Shown here: positions 12,913 through 26,400 of the stretch, piece by piece
Position numbering within the stretch: the first letter of the stretch is position 1
Layout: each line of letters starts with the position of its first letter
Origin: Struthidea cinerea
Lineage: Eukaryota > Chordata > Aves > Passeriformes > Corcoracidae
NCBI GenBank assembly: GCA_013397865.1
Contig: VZTI01004801.1
Location: 570,734-634,733, forward strand
Direction: 5' to 3'
DNA length: 64,000 nucleotides
Position numbers and translations under genes: made by a program
The notes under the pieces: generated by a model
What the model was told of the DNA's origin: nothing
The model's database searches: none
Seen by the model: only the letters and a program-made list of their open reading frames with translations

Positions 12913-13194
12913 ATACATGAAATTTTTCAGCGGCTATAAATAGGTTTTAACACAGCTTCAAGTATTTATCAGTCTGGCCTTTTGTTTCTGAAGTGGGGAA
13001 AAAAAAAGACTAAAAAAAATTAAAAGAACCAAGATTGCAAATACCACCTTTTCTCTTTGCTTCAGCTGGAGGAGAATAACTCCTCTCAAGGCCACGAGCC
13101 GCTTTCTCTGCCAAAAGACTCACAGCTGTACGTGAATCTTGCAGGTTGTTGTCTGATCCTCTGGTCGTAACACCTAAGTAAATATATGGAGAGT
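12913..13194. repeat. 282-bp direct repeat, copy 2
   Basis: Second copy of the repeat at 10,866-11,147, in the same orientation and of the same length. Shared blocks include TATAAATAGGTTTTAACA and AAGTAAATATATGGAGAGT. Flanking sequence on both sides is unrelated to that of copy 1, apart from weak similarity just beyond the right end. Confidence 0.85.
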
Positions 13195-16100
13195 AAGAAT
13201 AAGCCAGCCCTGCAGCAGTGGGAAGTGTGCTCCCAGTGCAGGTCATCTCCGCAGCTGGCCATTCCTTGGTCACTGGCTGTTCCACTGGGCACATCCAGGT
13301 ATTTCCTCTCTGTGCTGGCTCTTGGAGGACTTTGAAGTGCATTTCCTTCCATTCAATTATCTCTGGGAGCTCTGAAATGTGATGGCAGAGGTGGCTATAT
13401 CAGTTCATTTGTTCCCCAGTGGCCAACAGGTTTTTAACCAAGTAATTAAGGGTTGTTTTCACTTGTACCTGAGAATCACCAGTGAGGCAGAGATAAGGTA
13501 ATGGCATCGCAGCAGGTCCTCCACTGTTATTTCTGGCTATGAATTAATCACAGCCACTGAGGCCCTGGGAGTAAGTGCATTGATCATTTGCTACAACAAT
13601 AAGAATTTCAACCAGTTATGCTCTTTTCCTCTCTAGAAATACTTTGGAAACTGCTGACTTAATGAACACGAGTCCAGGCTCTTCCCAGAACGCTAATAGC
13701 ATCCATTTGAAAAAAAACCATCCAGCCCTTTATTTTGTGGCTGCTGAAAAGCCTGTTGCTGCTAACTGCCTGTGTCTGGGGTCTGCTGAGGGAGACTGCA
13801 CTCTCCAATTCACAGGAGGATCCAAGCTGTTCCTTCTGAGAGACTGGGAAAGATTAAAAGCAGCTGAAAGCAAACCATGCTGGCTTGATGAATGGCATTT
13901 GGATGCTGTCATGTTGTGGCTGCTGGCATTGTCTTCCTTGGGAGCCGTAGCATGAGTCTCATAAAAACCAGTGCTCGGGGTAAAGCCTTGAGGAGCCACA
14001 GGGTGAGCTGAGGATCACACCTTGCCTTTCTACTTGGGTTTTTAGAGCTTCACAGTGATGGGAAGAAATCCCAAATTGAGAAATGTGGGCAGATGGCCCC
14101 AAAAGGCTTCGAGGAAAAAAAAAACAAAGGAGCAAAGTGGATTATTATGTTTTGAAGCCATGCATGTGCTTTTTGAACCTTTGAAATTTACTGCCTGGGG
14201 TGAGGAAAGGGGGTGAACTCAAGACTGGTCATTTCTTTACCCAGAGCAGGACAAGCCTATACCTTGGGGGCTTTAATACAACATATTGTTTATTTAATCA
14301 TTCTGCCACTGTCCACAGGGATGGTCTCCATGGCATGAGTGCCGTGGGGCTGGGATGCCATGAATGTATTTGAAGCCAGGATTTGTCACTCCTGCTTTCT
14401 GGAAAAGCAGCACTGGTGGTGCTGAGCAAACAACCTGATGTGCATCCCAACAAGAATGACTCCAGCATGTGCTCAGGACCCCATGCCATCCCTGCCACAC
14501 TCTTGGGATGGGTGGCACAGCTGTGAGTGACAACAGGGACAGTCTGGCTGGACCAGAATCGCCTCCAGATGGCTGCTCTCACATGTTTGTATCCTCACAT
14601 GGCTTCCAAGCAATAAGAGCGATTAAACACAACTTGAGAAGTCATATTTGACAGTGTGTTTCCCTCATCCCTAAGTAGGTACTTGAGCAAAAAAGCTCAT
14701 GCTGTTAAGGGATGTTTTGGGCAAGTTTTTTCCCTCATGGGAAGGGTGATCTACTGACAAAAAGGAACAGATTCAGAAAATCAAAGCTAAGTTCTGTGCA
14801 GACTCTCTAGCCCTTACTGGAACAATCAAATTCCAGATTTTAAGGCTCTGGCCGTTATTATGGACTTGGTAAAGCAGGGCTAACAATCTGTGGTTTGTGT
14901 ATTTACACTGCAAACACTTCCACATCAAGATTTCCTCCTAGCTTGTCCAGTTGGGAATTGTCAGTCTAATTTTCAGACGGAAACTGGGCACATGCTGTTT
15001 TGTAGCAAACAGTGAAGAGAATTCCCGTATGTCCCTAATGACTCGAATAGGCAGGATTATTCACTCAGGTTTCCCACCCAAACAAACAGAGGAAACAGCT
15101 GTCACAACTAAAATACCTTTCAAGAGTTGAAAAAAACTTTCCAAGTATGGGCTGGATTGGAAAGCTGAACATTGGCTTTTGTTCCACTCCCAGACTACTT
15201 AACTCTCAGCATGGGTCAAGTGAGATATTTCTTTTAGAGACTCTGATATATTTTCTTTTCTTTTTCTGATAGTTATATTTTATTTGAACTTTTATTTTAT
15301 AAATTAAATTAATGAAATTGAAAACATTAATAACTTTTAAAAAGCTGATGTCTGAGACTGGATTTTTTTTTTTTATTTCTATAGCCATATAAAGAAAGAG
15401 TGTGGAATGAATCAGAGTGCTTTTTAAATTTGGTTTTCAGGGTTTTTTGGTTGGTTTTTTGGGGTTTTTTTTGCTTGTTTGGTTGGTTGATTGGTTGGTT
15501 TTTTTGGTTGGGTTTTTTTGTTTGCTTGTTTCAGATAAAATAGCTGCCTTCAGCATGGTTTGGCAAACATTTGGCAGGGTGACCCCTCTTTGGCCTATTT
15601 TTCCCACCTGTAGATGGACCCTCACTACAACAGCTCATGGAGTTAAGGAGAAAGAAGCTGGGTCCAGTCACAGTAGAATTCACTCACTATCTGGTAAACA
15701 CCCAGCTGACAGGAAATTATTTCCTACACTTCACCAGAACTTTAACTGTATGCTGAATAATCTGCCTTATTTGCCAGACAGCACCAGGAAATTCCTTCAT
15801 ATTCAAGTGGCAAATATTTAAATACTGATTTCACCAGCAAACAGCCCCTGGGCCACAGAGGTCTTGCTTGGTTTCTTTGTTAACAGTTTTCTTTTATTGA
15901 ATACAACTGTACAGAGAAAAAAAGGAGAAAACACAGCAATACTAAAGAGAGAGCTGCCCAGACATCCCAGGAGAATCCAGACTTAGAAACCTTCTCTTAT
16001 CACCAAACAGGAGGGATTCAGATGAGAAACACAGAAATTAGTGCTTACAAGTTCTTTTTGCTTGAGCTTAGTGTCTGTTCTCCAGAGATGCACAAAGATG

Positions 16101-17214
16101 TTTGAGTAAGAAATAGGTCAAATTAAAATTAAAAAATAAGAATTTTCCTGGCCAATCCAAGATAAGGCAAATCCAAAATAATAGCATTTTCTCACATCCT
16201 ATTTGTAAATACAAAATGGTGGGAGAGAAGCCTCAAGAATCTTGAATAGCACAACGAAATGGCAATTCGTAAATGTATCATGCTCCTCACACCAAAAAAA
16301 TAAAGGGTACCAGTGAGGATCAGAGGATTTGAAACAAGCAAAAAAAATACACTTTTCCCCACACTGAATTATTAAGTGATGAATGTTATTACTCCAGGCA
16401 AAAATATAATAGATCCAAAAACAGCCAGAAATTTTCATGGGAGAAGCACAAGGGCCTGTCAATAGCTGTGTGTCAACGTCCACTTCAGGAGTCCATCACT
16501 CACAAACTGCTTGAAAGCAGGAAGAAATTCCAAGGAAAAATCACTCCAGACTTGAGGCTTTTTATTTTAAACAATCCCCTGCTAGAGTTCCCTACCAGTG
16601 CCAGATACAGGTGCAGGATCAGATGGACTTCTGGTAATCTTTTTTGGTTTATGCTTTTCATTGGCAGTGCCTTAATTCCTACCCATGACAGCTTTTCCTT
16701 CCACTGGACTGGAATTTCTCAAGAGCATGTGGCCGGTCCAATGCCAGGAGGAACAGGCTCAGCCCACCAAGCCTTTGGAAGGCCAGGCCCCCAGGATTCA
16801 GTTTTGACTTAGAAACCATGAACACTGAGCTGAATTCTTCCTGGTGACCAAACCTGTGCTCAAACATTTTTCTGCCAAGACCAAGGAACTTGGATTTTCT
16901 TGAAATTAGGAGACAAAGAAGTGCCAGAGCACTTTATACATGTACCCACGTACCACAGGCTTCTAAGTGCCACCTTGGAACCAACCCGGCTCCTCTCTGG
17001 CTTGAGCACATTATCCAGCTCCCACTTGAAGGCACCCAGAGATACTGAGGCCATTCTCCTTGAGTTTGCTCTTCCCCTTTATCTCCCCTCTGCTAAAGAT
17101 ATGCTCCCCGTGTCTTATTTGCATTTGTCTGCCTTCATCTCTCAGCCACTGGCTCTTGTTCCGGCTTTCTCTGCTAGATTAAAAAGCTCTTTAGAAACTG
17201 GTGTTTTCTTCTGC
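13195..17214. other. Non-coding region, AT-rich, no gene recognised
   Basis: No supported exon. The stretch is AT-rich around 15.2-15.4 kb and holds a G/T-rich low-complexity tract at 15,431-15,530. Open frames in it are short or low complexity. Confidence 0.55.
15431..15530. repeat. G/T-rich low-complexity tract
   Basis: About 100 bases composed almost only of T and G, with repeated GGTT and GGTTTTTT units. It is a degraded simple repeat. Open frames through it give low-complexity peptides that should not be read as protein. Confidence 0.8.
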
Positions 17215-17400
17215 TGACGGCACTTAGGCACTGTAATCAAATCACCTCTTGACCTCCTTTCTGATAAGCTAAATAGACTCTTTCAAGGTCTTGTTGAAAT
17301 TTCTTCTGTTGCTCTCAGATTATTTGCAAGCTCTCTCCTGCAGCACTCAGCCTGTACACAGCGCTCCCGGCCTCCTCCTAGGATGGGGAGGTGGAATATG
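17215..17400 (-). mobile_element. Old CR1-family fragment (reverse orientation), tentative
   Basis: The string 'aatcacctcttgacctcctt' followed by 'tgataagctaaatagactct' matches the pattern of old amniote CR1 elements read from the 3' side. The copy is strongly diverged and its edges are approximate. Confidence 0.55.
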
Positions 17401-20400
17401 GTTTTTTTAAAGAAATGTGAAGAGTTGTGGCATAGCTGAGGCTTTGGCTTAGGGTCTGACTTTTCTACAGGGGCATCTACCTGCCCACAGCCTACCTGAT
17501 AACCATGGCATGCTCCTCCTTTATCTACATGTGCCCAAACTCACCCTTCATAAAATGAATTCTCCTGTTTAGGGTACAAATGGTCTCAGCACGTGTCAGC
17601 CCCGATCACCAGGCAGGAATCCTTCTCTTCACCTGGAGCACTCAACACCCACTGAACAGACCTGCCAAAGTGTTTCTTGTGGAGTCGGGACAGAGCTGTG
17701 CCCCATCACATCTGGTGCTGCTCTCTCCAGCTGTCCCCTTCCCAGAGCACATCTTCTTCCTCTCTTCTCCTCCACCCTTCACTGCTTCACCCCCTTCATG
17801 GGCCTGCAGCCCTTCTCCTCAGGGCTCAACAGCAGCATCCTCACCCTGCACAAGTCCCTTGCAGAGGTGTCTCCCTCCCTCAGTGCCCTTCCTTTGCCGC
17901 AGGATGACCAAGCATCTTCCCTGCAGTATTATAGGAACTGCAGGATATGGAAGATCCTGCTTTTTGCAGCCAGATGTTGTCAGCCTTTAGTTTCTAGCAC
18001 TGTTTTTATTAGAGATCCACCAGTGCTCCCACAGCCTCTGCATTTTTTCATCGATGAAGCAACGAGCCCTGGATTTGAAGCCCTTCCTAAGTGTGTCAGA
18101 CTTGGAATGACTCCACCAGCTTTTCCCATCGCTCAGAGGCATTCAAAAGATATTTAATTAAACCCACATCAGATTGCTGTTAGCAAGCTTTCTCCAATTA
18201 GCAAGGTGGAGAGGACTACATGTCATGGGGGGAAATGAGCAGACATGAAACGGTTTTGTTGCCTATGCCTTCCTCAGTGTCAGATTAATTGGCACTTTTC
18301 TTCCAATTTGAGGCAGAGCTCTGGGTGCACACGGGTCACAGCATCGCAGAGCAATCCCATCTCATTTTGTAGTTTCCTCTCTCTCTCAGTATGATTGAAA
18401 ATTTCCTTAGACACTTGAAGCGTGTTGCGCTCTGCCTGCCAGAGGGGAAAAAAAAGAAGGAAAATTGGTGGCGTTTAGACTGGTCCTATGTAGGGTTCTT
18501 TCAGGATCTCCACTCTCCTCTTCCCTACCCATTTTATGTGCAAGTGTGCTGGCTTTTTGTGCTGTTTTGACACCTGCCCCTAAACACAACTGGTTGAAAT
18601 CAACCTCAAATGAGCTTGCAGTGGCTCAGGCCCTCTCTGTATGGAACAAATTGAATTAGTCAGATGGTGATCTGCCCTGAGAATCTGCCTCCGTGTTTGT
18701 CACTTTGAACTCGCAGGGATCAGCTGCAAGGAGAGCTGCCTTTTCAAAAGCAGTAACAAGAGACTTGCCTGGCAGAGGTGCTCTCTCTGTGACCCCCAAG
18801 GACCTGCTGGCACTCAGGATGTGTGTGTGACACTCACTTAAGTCCTTCACATGCACTGTCACAGCCTGGTGCCGTGTCCCAGCTGGGGCTGAGTTTGCAC
18901 CCTCGGAACTCCTTACAGGGGTGTCCTAAGGGTGTTGACAATCAGCTCCATTTTTCCTCCCACAGTCACAATTCCAACAACACAACACATTCTCTTCTAT
19001 CAAATCAGGGCACCAGGCTTGGTTTATTATTTGGAAATTGCAAACCAGACCTACCTCGATGCGCGAGCCCATGATGGGGACACGCTGCTATGACAACAAC
19101 ATGAGGCTGAATCATCCAGACAGACAAGACACACATAATTGTGTGATCACCTGTTCCCGCCTGCTCAAAGGAAATTTTATTAGTGCTGCTGAAGGTACAT
19201 TAGTGAACAAAGCATAAAACATCCACACAGCAGTTGGGGCTCAGCCAAATCAATGCAAGCACGGCCTGAGCCTGGTGCCTCACTGTTTTGCCACTCAGCA
19301 TTTCACAGCATTCAGAACAGGATTTACAGAGACCTGTGTCTACACGTGAGAGATCAAGAAAAACTCAGCTTCTACTAATATGAAACATTTGTACCTTTTG
19401 GGTCTTGTTGAGAACATTGGAGTTTTGACTGTGGGATACTTGTGGTCAGTGGAGGGGCAGTCTGGACCCAGGACGATGGTTAGAGAATGGACATGACTGA
19501 TGGAAAACATGACTTTTTTTAACATTAAAAATCGCAAACCAACAATAATTAAGAATGGTAGGTGGGAGAGGAAAGATGGTCTGTTGTACTGCAGACAAAC
19601 AGGAATATGCAGGGACATAATTCACTCAGCCATACAAATAAACCTGAATGTGTTTGTGCTGTGCAGCTGCATCAACCACAGCATCCATTTCCAGCTGCTG
19701 AGAGCACAGCTCCACTTGTTTCCTTGCTCCCTTGTTCCTCCTAATGTGAGGGTGCCAAAATTGCCACTCCAGTCATGGGACTGCTTTGTATGTCCTTTGT
19801 TAGCCATATAACCCCTGGGCAGCACAAAAGTGGTTTAATGTCAGTTCCAGAATATCCCTAAATGGGGGTGTCTGGTGCTCCTTTTTAATGCTCTGTCTTT
19901 TCCAGATCTGTTGGTGGTTTTTCTTCTTGAAGTCTTTCACACCTTAATCTCATTCACCCAGAAGACTCCAGCAGGTACAGAGGGCTGCTCAAGTGGAAAA
20001 AAAAAGCCCATTGTGTTTATTAATCACACTCTTTTTGAAAAGGTGGTCAAAACATTCATAAGGAACTTTTTTTTCCCAGGCTTTTTGTCAAGATTTCAAC
20101 ACACAGTGACAAAAAAAGCAATTTCAATAGGGTATTTACAGCATTTGAAGATTTTGTACCAGGAGAATCGATGGCATTTTTACATGACTCGGAGAATTTT
20201 CTGCCAGTGCTCCGTTCTGATAGTGACCAAATAAATATCAGTCAAATTTCCCCAGAAGCTGACAGGGGGTGGCAGCAGCAATAAGACCCGGGACGTGGAT
20301 ATTTCCTCTGTAGATAATGCACATGCATGAGCGTCTCACTGAGAACATTTCCATCTGCTCCATGGTGAGCGGAAGATGTGGGTATTCCACAAGAGCCATG

Positions 20401-20769
20401 CTGAGACCACTCAGTCAACCACTAATAAAACCAGCCCCGGAGTAATCTGAAAAGGAGATGCTCAGATGCACAGACACGAAACATTGCTGGATGAGCCTGT
20501 GCTACAAAGCAGGGCCACTCCAGTGACAGAGCACATCGTGAAGAGCAGCATCTCTCCCACCTGCCCCTGTATGTGGCACCAAGGCTTAGCCGCGTGCAAG
20601 GAGGGACTGTTTGAAAGCCAGCTTCAAAAGGCATTGAGGAAGGAAAAAAGTCCCAGGAAGGAGAATAGTGAAGCATGACGACAGATCTGCAGACAAAAGC
20701 AAGGCTTTTCTGTGTTGAACAGAGTGTGAAATGCATTGAAAACTGTCCGGAGGGCCATTCCAGAGGGCG
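17401..20769. other. Non-coding region, no gene recognised
   Basis: No exon recognised. The part at 18,130-18,350 has several ATTA/TAAT cores (ATTTAATTAAA, CCAATTAGC, AGATTAATTGG) and looks like candidate conserved non-coding DNA. Conservation itself cannot be seen from one sequence. Confidence 0.5.
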
Positions 20770-21255
20770 ATGATCATCAGCACAAGGTCTAGCTGGAGTC
20801 CAGCAGGTAACAGTGTGTCCCAGGGGTCAGTATGGGACCCAGTCCTGTTCAATGTCTTTATTAATGGTCTGGATGATGGGGCAAGAGTGTACCCTCAGCA
20901 AGTTTGCTGATGATACAAAACTGGGAGGAGTGGCTGATACACCCGAGAGTTGTGCTGCCATCCAGAGGGACCTTGACATGCTGGAGAAATGGGCTGACAG
21001 GAACCTCGTGAAGTTCAGCAAGAGTGAAAAGTTCTGCACCTGAGGAATTGCCCCAGGCACCACCAGTACACTGTGGTGACCAAGTACTGGTACAGCTGCC
21101 CAGAGAGGCTGCAGAGTCTCCATCCTTGGAGATATTCAAAAGCTGACTGGACATGGTCCTGGGCAAACAGCTCGAGGTGGCCCTGCTCGTGCCATGCAGA
21201 CCAGCTGACCTTCAGTCCCTGTCAGCCTCAACCACTCTGCAGCTCTGTGATTCTG
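20770..21255 (+). mobile_element. CR1 LINE fragment with reverse transcriptase remnant
   Basis: Contains a degraded reverse transcriptase piece including LSKFADDTKLGG (about 20,895-20,935), followed by a collapsed 3' region that ends in a 'ctctgtgattctgagg' tail. Stops and deletions break the frame. It has the same plus orientation as the copy near 6.5 kb but is more diverged and internally deleted. Confidence 0.9.
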
Positions 21256-22768
21256 AGGAGGTTTTAAAGGGGACGTTGAACAAATATATGTTCAGACTCT
21301 TTCAGGAGGGTGGACTAACCTTGTGAAGGCTCTGCCAGTCCTGCCTGGATTCTGGCTGGGGTTGGGAGGAGTATCTTCACACCAGGCCTGCACCAGCTGG
21401 CAGTGTCTCAGACTGCCACCGGACCAGATCTAGCAGCTGCGTTTGCTCAGTGACACTGTGCTGTTAACAGGAATCTTCATGAACAGATGGTGCTAGAAGA
21501 TTTTTGCTTAAGAATGGGGGAAATCTTGATTGCTTTGTTAATATTTAAACTGAAAGCTGTGTGGAAAAAAAAAAAACCACATTCCACACTCTTTCTGATT
21601 TTGGGTTTTCTTCTGCAACTCCATCTCCAGTCAGAAGATTGTAATGTTGCTGCACAGCTACAGAAGAAGAGGGGCACCTGTGGGCATGGCTGTCACCTCT
21701 TTGATGCTACAGGTTTGAGTTAGAGAGACAAATTCTAAAGCAGGATTCTCAAAAAAAAGACATCAAGAAGCAATCCTATGACCTTGCACTGCTTAGAAAT
21801 CTGGGGATGCCTTTTGATGGCAGCCTCTTGCCACAGCTGAGGCAACCTTGTGCATTAGCCTTTAAGCTCAGTTTTCTTCTACAGCTTGGCAGAAGGATTT
21901 CATGATTTGGAAAGGTCTGGCTAAGCTGAAGAGAATGGATGTGCCTCAGATCTCTGCCTTGAACCCTTCTCCTGTCAAACAAAATGCAGGAGATGGACAC
22001 AGCGTGAAGTGTGGGGGTGACTGTCATTCTGCTATGTCACATCATCAGTCATCTCCTCTCCCCACCCGCCCGACTTGGGAAAGATGGGATTCTTTCTACC
22101 TGTCTCAGTGAACAGAGCCAGGGGAACACACACACATTCAGCAGAGAACAGAAATAACCTAACCTGGCAGAAAGCAGGCAGGCTGTCACACCTCCACGGG
22201 GAAAACTGATACAGCCTCTTGCTTCTGTTTCAAAATCAATTTCAAGCTGGTTCCACGAAAGAAATTGTATAAAGGGCATTAGATCTGGCAAGAGAGGCTG
22301 CTGTTCCCAGGGTGATGTATGGGAGATGAGAAGAATTACCTGCATGCCTAGAGCTGATACACAGCCTTTTAGGTTCAGCAGACTCTGGCTGTCCTTCTCC
22401 ATCAGCAGGAAGATCAAAACAAAGTCTGCAGAGCCTCTTATGGGGCTGGGCTTGTCTCTGCTCCAGCTATCTTGGAGAACAGAACAAGGAGCACCCGTGG
22501 CAGCTGCTCAGCAAGGACCATCTGTAACGCTGTACCAAAGATGATCTGCTGCACAGTGATGCAGGGGAACCTCTTGTGCATCAGCAACGCAGTGCCACGG
22601 CTGCTCTGCCACTCTTCCCTCTACCTGCCATGCCCCCTCTCCCAAACTCACCATCCCCTTCCCTTCTGCACCTAATGAGAGAAGCAAAGCAGAAAACACA
22701 AGACTAATTCCTACACACACCCTCTTGCAGGTGCCACCTCATTTCCTGTGAAGACTCACCGGGAGTTG
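21256..22768. other. Non-coding region, no gene recognised
   Basis: No supported exon, RNA gene or recognisable repeat. A 13-base A-run occurs near 21,567. The segment ends at the target-site duplication of the solo LTR. Confidence 0.5.
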
Positions 22769-22773
22769 GCATG
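22769..22773. repeat. Target-site duplication, left copy (GCATG)
   Basis: The five bases GCATG sit directly before the TG that starts the LTR and recur directly after its terminal CA at 23,400-23,404. Confidence 0.8.
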
Positions 22774-23399
22774 TGTCTTGGGGTGACTTTATGATGTGTA
22801 TCCCCTATCGTTACTCTGTGCCCACAAATCTTTTCTGTGCCTTTAAACTGAGCCTGAGAGGGGAGAGAGAGAAAAAAAACTGAACGAACTTTTCAAAGCA
22901 GTCGTTTCAAGGACACCAACACACACTCCTCTGCTTGGGCAGCAGCAAGAGCAGGGGAGGAAAACCCCCTTGGTGCTTTTCAGCCAGCTTTTCGGCTCTT
23001 TTTTTTTTCTGGTGGGAGACGGAGAGTTGAGCTTTGTTTTCCTGGGACTTTGGTTTTTCTTCTTCTCTTCTGGACTGTTACAACAACCTCTGAACACATC
23101 GGGAGAATTTCTCCCAGAGGCCCGGGGGGGTGGGCCCTCGCCGACCCAGCTCTGAGGAGGAGAGAGACCACACCTACAGAAGGACTCTGAAATCTTCCCA
23201 GGTTTTCTCTCCACAGCGAGAGATTTTATTATTTAGCATTATTATGCCTTTCCTGTGTGTTTGTTAAATAAATAGTTTTTATCTCTTTCACTTTCCTTCG
23301 AGGAAAATGTCCTTTTTCCCAAACCTGGTGGGGGAGGGTTGGTTGTAACCTGCCTTCTATCAGAGGCTATTTTCCTCCAAATTTGTCCAAACCAGCACA
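22774..23399 (+). mobile_element. Solo LTR of an endogenous retrovirus
   Basis: A 626-bp element that begins TGTCTTGGGG, ends CCAGCACA and is bounded by a perfect 5-bp target-site duplication. These are the signs of retroviral integration. A plus-strand AATAAA at 23,267-23,272 fits the polyadenylation signal of the R region. The block around 'atcccctatcgttactctgt' and the end 'ctccaaatttgtccaaacca' are ones I associate with LTR families common in songbirds; the family name would need a repeat library. No internal gag, pol or env sequence is present, so this is the product of LTR-LTR recombination. A five-base duplication fits ERVL-type integration, though not exclusively. Confidence 0.88.
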
Positions 23400-23404
23400 G
23401 CATG
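23400..23404. repeat. Target-site duplication, right copy (GCATG)
   Basis: Identical to 22,769-22,773. It marks the right boundary of the LTR insertion. Confidence 0.8.
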
Positions 23405-26400
23405 GACAGTGGGACCATCATGAGCTTGTGGGGAAAGAGATGCTGAGGTCCTGGCACCATCCACTCAGCCAGTGCTCAGTGGGCCACCCCACAGAAGGGG
23501 GACACCTGCTCAGGAGTTGTGTGATCCTCACACAGTTGGATGTGCAGCACGTAGAACATGATAAAACATCTGAACACCTTTGGCCCCTGGATTTCATTTC
23601 TGTGGAAGAAGGAGACACAGGCAAGCAATGGTTGCTGCGTTCCCCTCCTGCATGGCAAGGGCCTTGCACTGGATTCTTCCCTCTGCTTTTGTTTGGAGGT
23701 CAAATGCAATAGGAAATGCCAGAAGGTAGAAGTTGTCTCCAGCTGGTGGCCCTGGTTTTTTTCAGGCTGACAAAAGCTTGGAGATCTACAGCCCATTTAG
23801 GAGAGATGAGGCCAATGGTGTCTCGTGTTACTTGGTGAAATTAATGAAGTCTAATCTTTTTTTTTCCTCTTGAAAATTGAAATGCCTTGGGAAAACTGTA
23901 TCCTCTGTCTCGTGGCTACAGGCAGCTCTTCTGAATAAGCTATTGTCAGGCCTCGGAGATGTGAGTCACAGCATCTTTAATCTCTGGGCGGGAGCGTTCT
24001 CCATGGCTTTCATGCTTTGGAATAAATCTTCAGAGATGTTCCCAAATTAAGCACGATTCCTTTCTAATCTCCTTGAACTTCTTCCTCTCCCCATTTTATC
24101 AGTGAGGCTCAAACACATTTCGCATGGCCTACTTCGAAGCAAACTGATTAATGCGATCGCTTCAGGTTTTAGGAGGGATCAGTGCTGACAGCACGGGAAA
24201 GGGCTCCTACTGTTGCCGGCAGCCCCAGCTCCACAGCGGCTTGGGTGGCTTAGAGGGATCTGCCTGTGAGCAGAGCTGACAGCAGAGGGTGGAATCACAG
24301 GCTCACACGGGCACCTTCCCAAGTCCAGCAGGACTCAGTGTCCAGGCGATTCCCTGAGCCCGCGAGGATCAGAAGCAGCATCACGCTGTATAATGTGGCT
24401 GGTGCCTCCTGGGCTTGGGGGAGAAGGAGGGAGGAGCTGCTGGCCTGCAGCAGGGATGTGCTGTGCTGCCCAGTGGCACCGCTCCCCTTTGGCAGCAGCC
24501 GGGTACCACAACTTCCGCCTGCTCGTTCAGCCAGGGGCAGCTGAGCAGAGCATCGCAGCTCGTGCTGCTCTGCTGCAGCTGGCACACATCTGGTGTAGAA
24601 CAGAGGGTTTGGGTCTGCATCACTGCCACGTGGGATGCAGGCCTAGCTGTGGCGTGTGAAAAGCTTGAGACGGGAAGCAGCTGTCTGAATGTCAGTCGGG
24701 TAGAAAAGGATGTTGGAAGGGGGCGGTGAAATGCTGTGGGAAAAACACTAACTCTGGATCCATATGTGTGTATTGATGTTGCTCACAGAGAGAAAACTGC
24801 TCCTCTCGGCTTTCATGAATCAATTTTTCTGATAAAAGATGCAATCTCTGCCAACCTGCCTGTGTTCAGCTCACTCAGGTCATCTTCTGTTGTCTGACAG
24901 AGGGGCTGCTCACCTGTGGTGTCCTTGGACAGCCCCCAAGAGCTCACAGCCTACACAGACAAAAGCTGTGCAGTGATCAGCTGTGTTTTACAGACAAGGA
25001 GCAAGAGGTGGAAGAACTCTGAAGGAAGGAATCTCCCTCTGCAACTGCAGTTTTGAAGCAACAGGATCCTGAATCCAGGGCTACATTTGCCTGGGGCTGG
25101 GAGACTCAGAAGTTGCCCTTTGATTTGCCACCAGGCTTCAGAGAGGGACAGGCTGCAGTTTCTGAAGGTGAATGAAATAATAACTAAAACGCTGAAGTAA
25201 AAAACCAGTACATTTTGTTGGGTAACACCAAAATGGGACACTGCCCATGGAAAGCTGAACCTCATGGAGCTCCGCAGAGCTCATGGAGCAGAGTAAATAT
25301 TGATGGTGGAGGGGATAGGAGAAGCAACTATTAAGCAACAACTAAATTAAGAAAAAAGTCTTGACAGATATGGGCCTCCTGAAGCTGCTTGTTTCCTGCA
25401 GTGTCTCTGCCTTGAGCAGAGCAGGGTGATGAGGAGCCCTAGAGCTCCTGCCCTTGCAGTCTGGCCCATATGTCTACAGTCTTGTGCATTTTCTTTCCTT
25501 GATTGACAAGAGTGAAGGACCCTCGTGCTTTAGTGAGTGTATAATGGCTGCCTTGATGTAATTTATTGAAGCTTTGGAATAGCTGTGCTTTCTAATTACT
25601 TCTTCCCACCTGCCTGAAGAGCACCTTTTGCTTTCAGATTAACTTCTTGCTGTCTCTTTTAACTTGTGCCTCTGTACTCCAAGCACCCTGGGTTTTGTGA
25701 GATCAAGGCAGGCTTGGTTAAGGTAAAAGGCAAGTAGTGATCAAGGTGGTTTTTATTTCCTTTCCTGCACACAGACGTGCCAGGTTTGCTGATTAGACCG
25801 TGTGTGGCACAATCAGAGCCCTTGTGCCTTCAAAGAGACCCTCCAAGAAGAACAAGTTAGTAAGTGGCCTTTGAAGGGGAAAAGCCTTCTTCCTAATCTT
25901 CAGAGGGGCATCAGCAGTGTCCAGCACGAGCATCCATATGGACTGCACGTATATCCTGGACGTGTGCAGCGGCTCCTTTGCTCTGGCAAGCAGAGGGATT
26001 TGGGGGCTGTGTGATAGGTGCCTCCTATGTGAGCGACGTTTTGCAGCTCAAGCTGCAAGGGTTGATTTTCCGCAGACAGTTAAATGTCCTGGATGGAAAT
26101 GCCAAAGTCCAGATCCAGATGGGAATTCTCCACTATATAGTGGGATAGTGGTTTGACTGAGTTTAAATTGGCAACAATCACATTGTTCTTACCGAATATG
26201 GATTCAGCGGAGCTTTTAAAATGCCAATTCACTGTAGTTTAGTTGTGCCGTGGAGGAAAATCCTAAGGTTTTCCTGAATACAGATAGGACACTTAAGCAT
26301 GAAAGATAATCTGGAATTTGCAGCATCCTTATTGTCCGCAGCAATGGGGCAGGAGTTGTCCTTGGGCTTTGTGCAGCACTGAGCACACCAGGCAAGCTGA

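Noticed and set aside
22843..23214. Open frames inside the 22.8-23.4 kb region
   Set aside because: They lie within a solo LTR, which has no protein-coding role.
26130..26143. Perfect 14-base palindrome CCACTATATAGTGG
   Set aside because: Isolated, with no partner site or gene nearby; palindromes of this size are expected in 64 kb of DNA.
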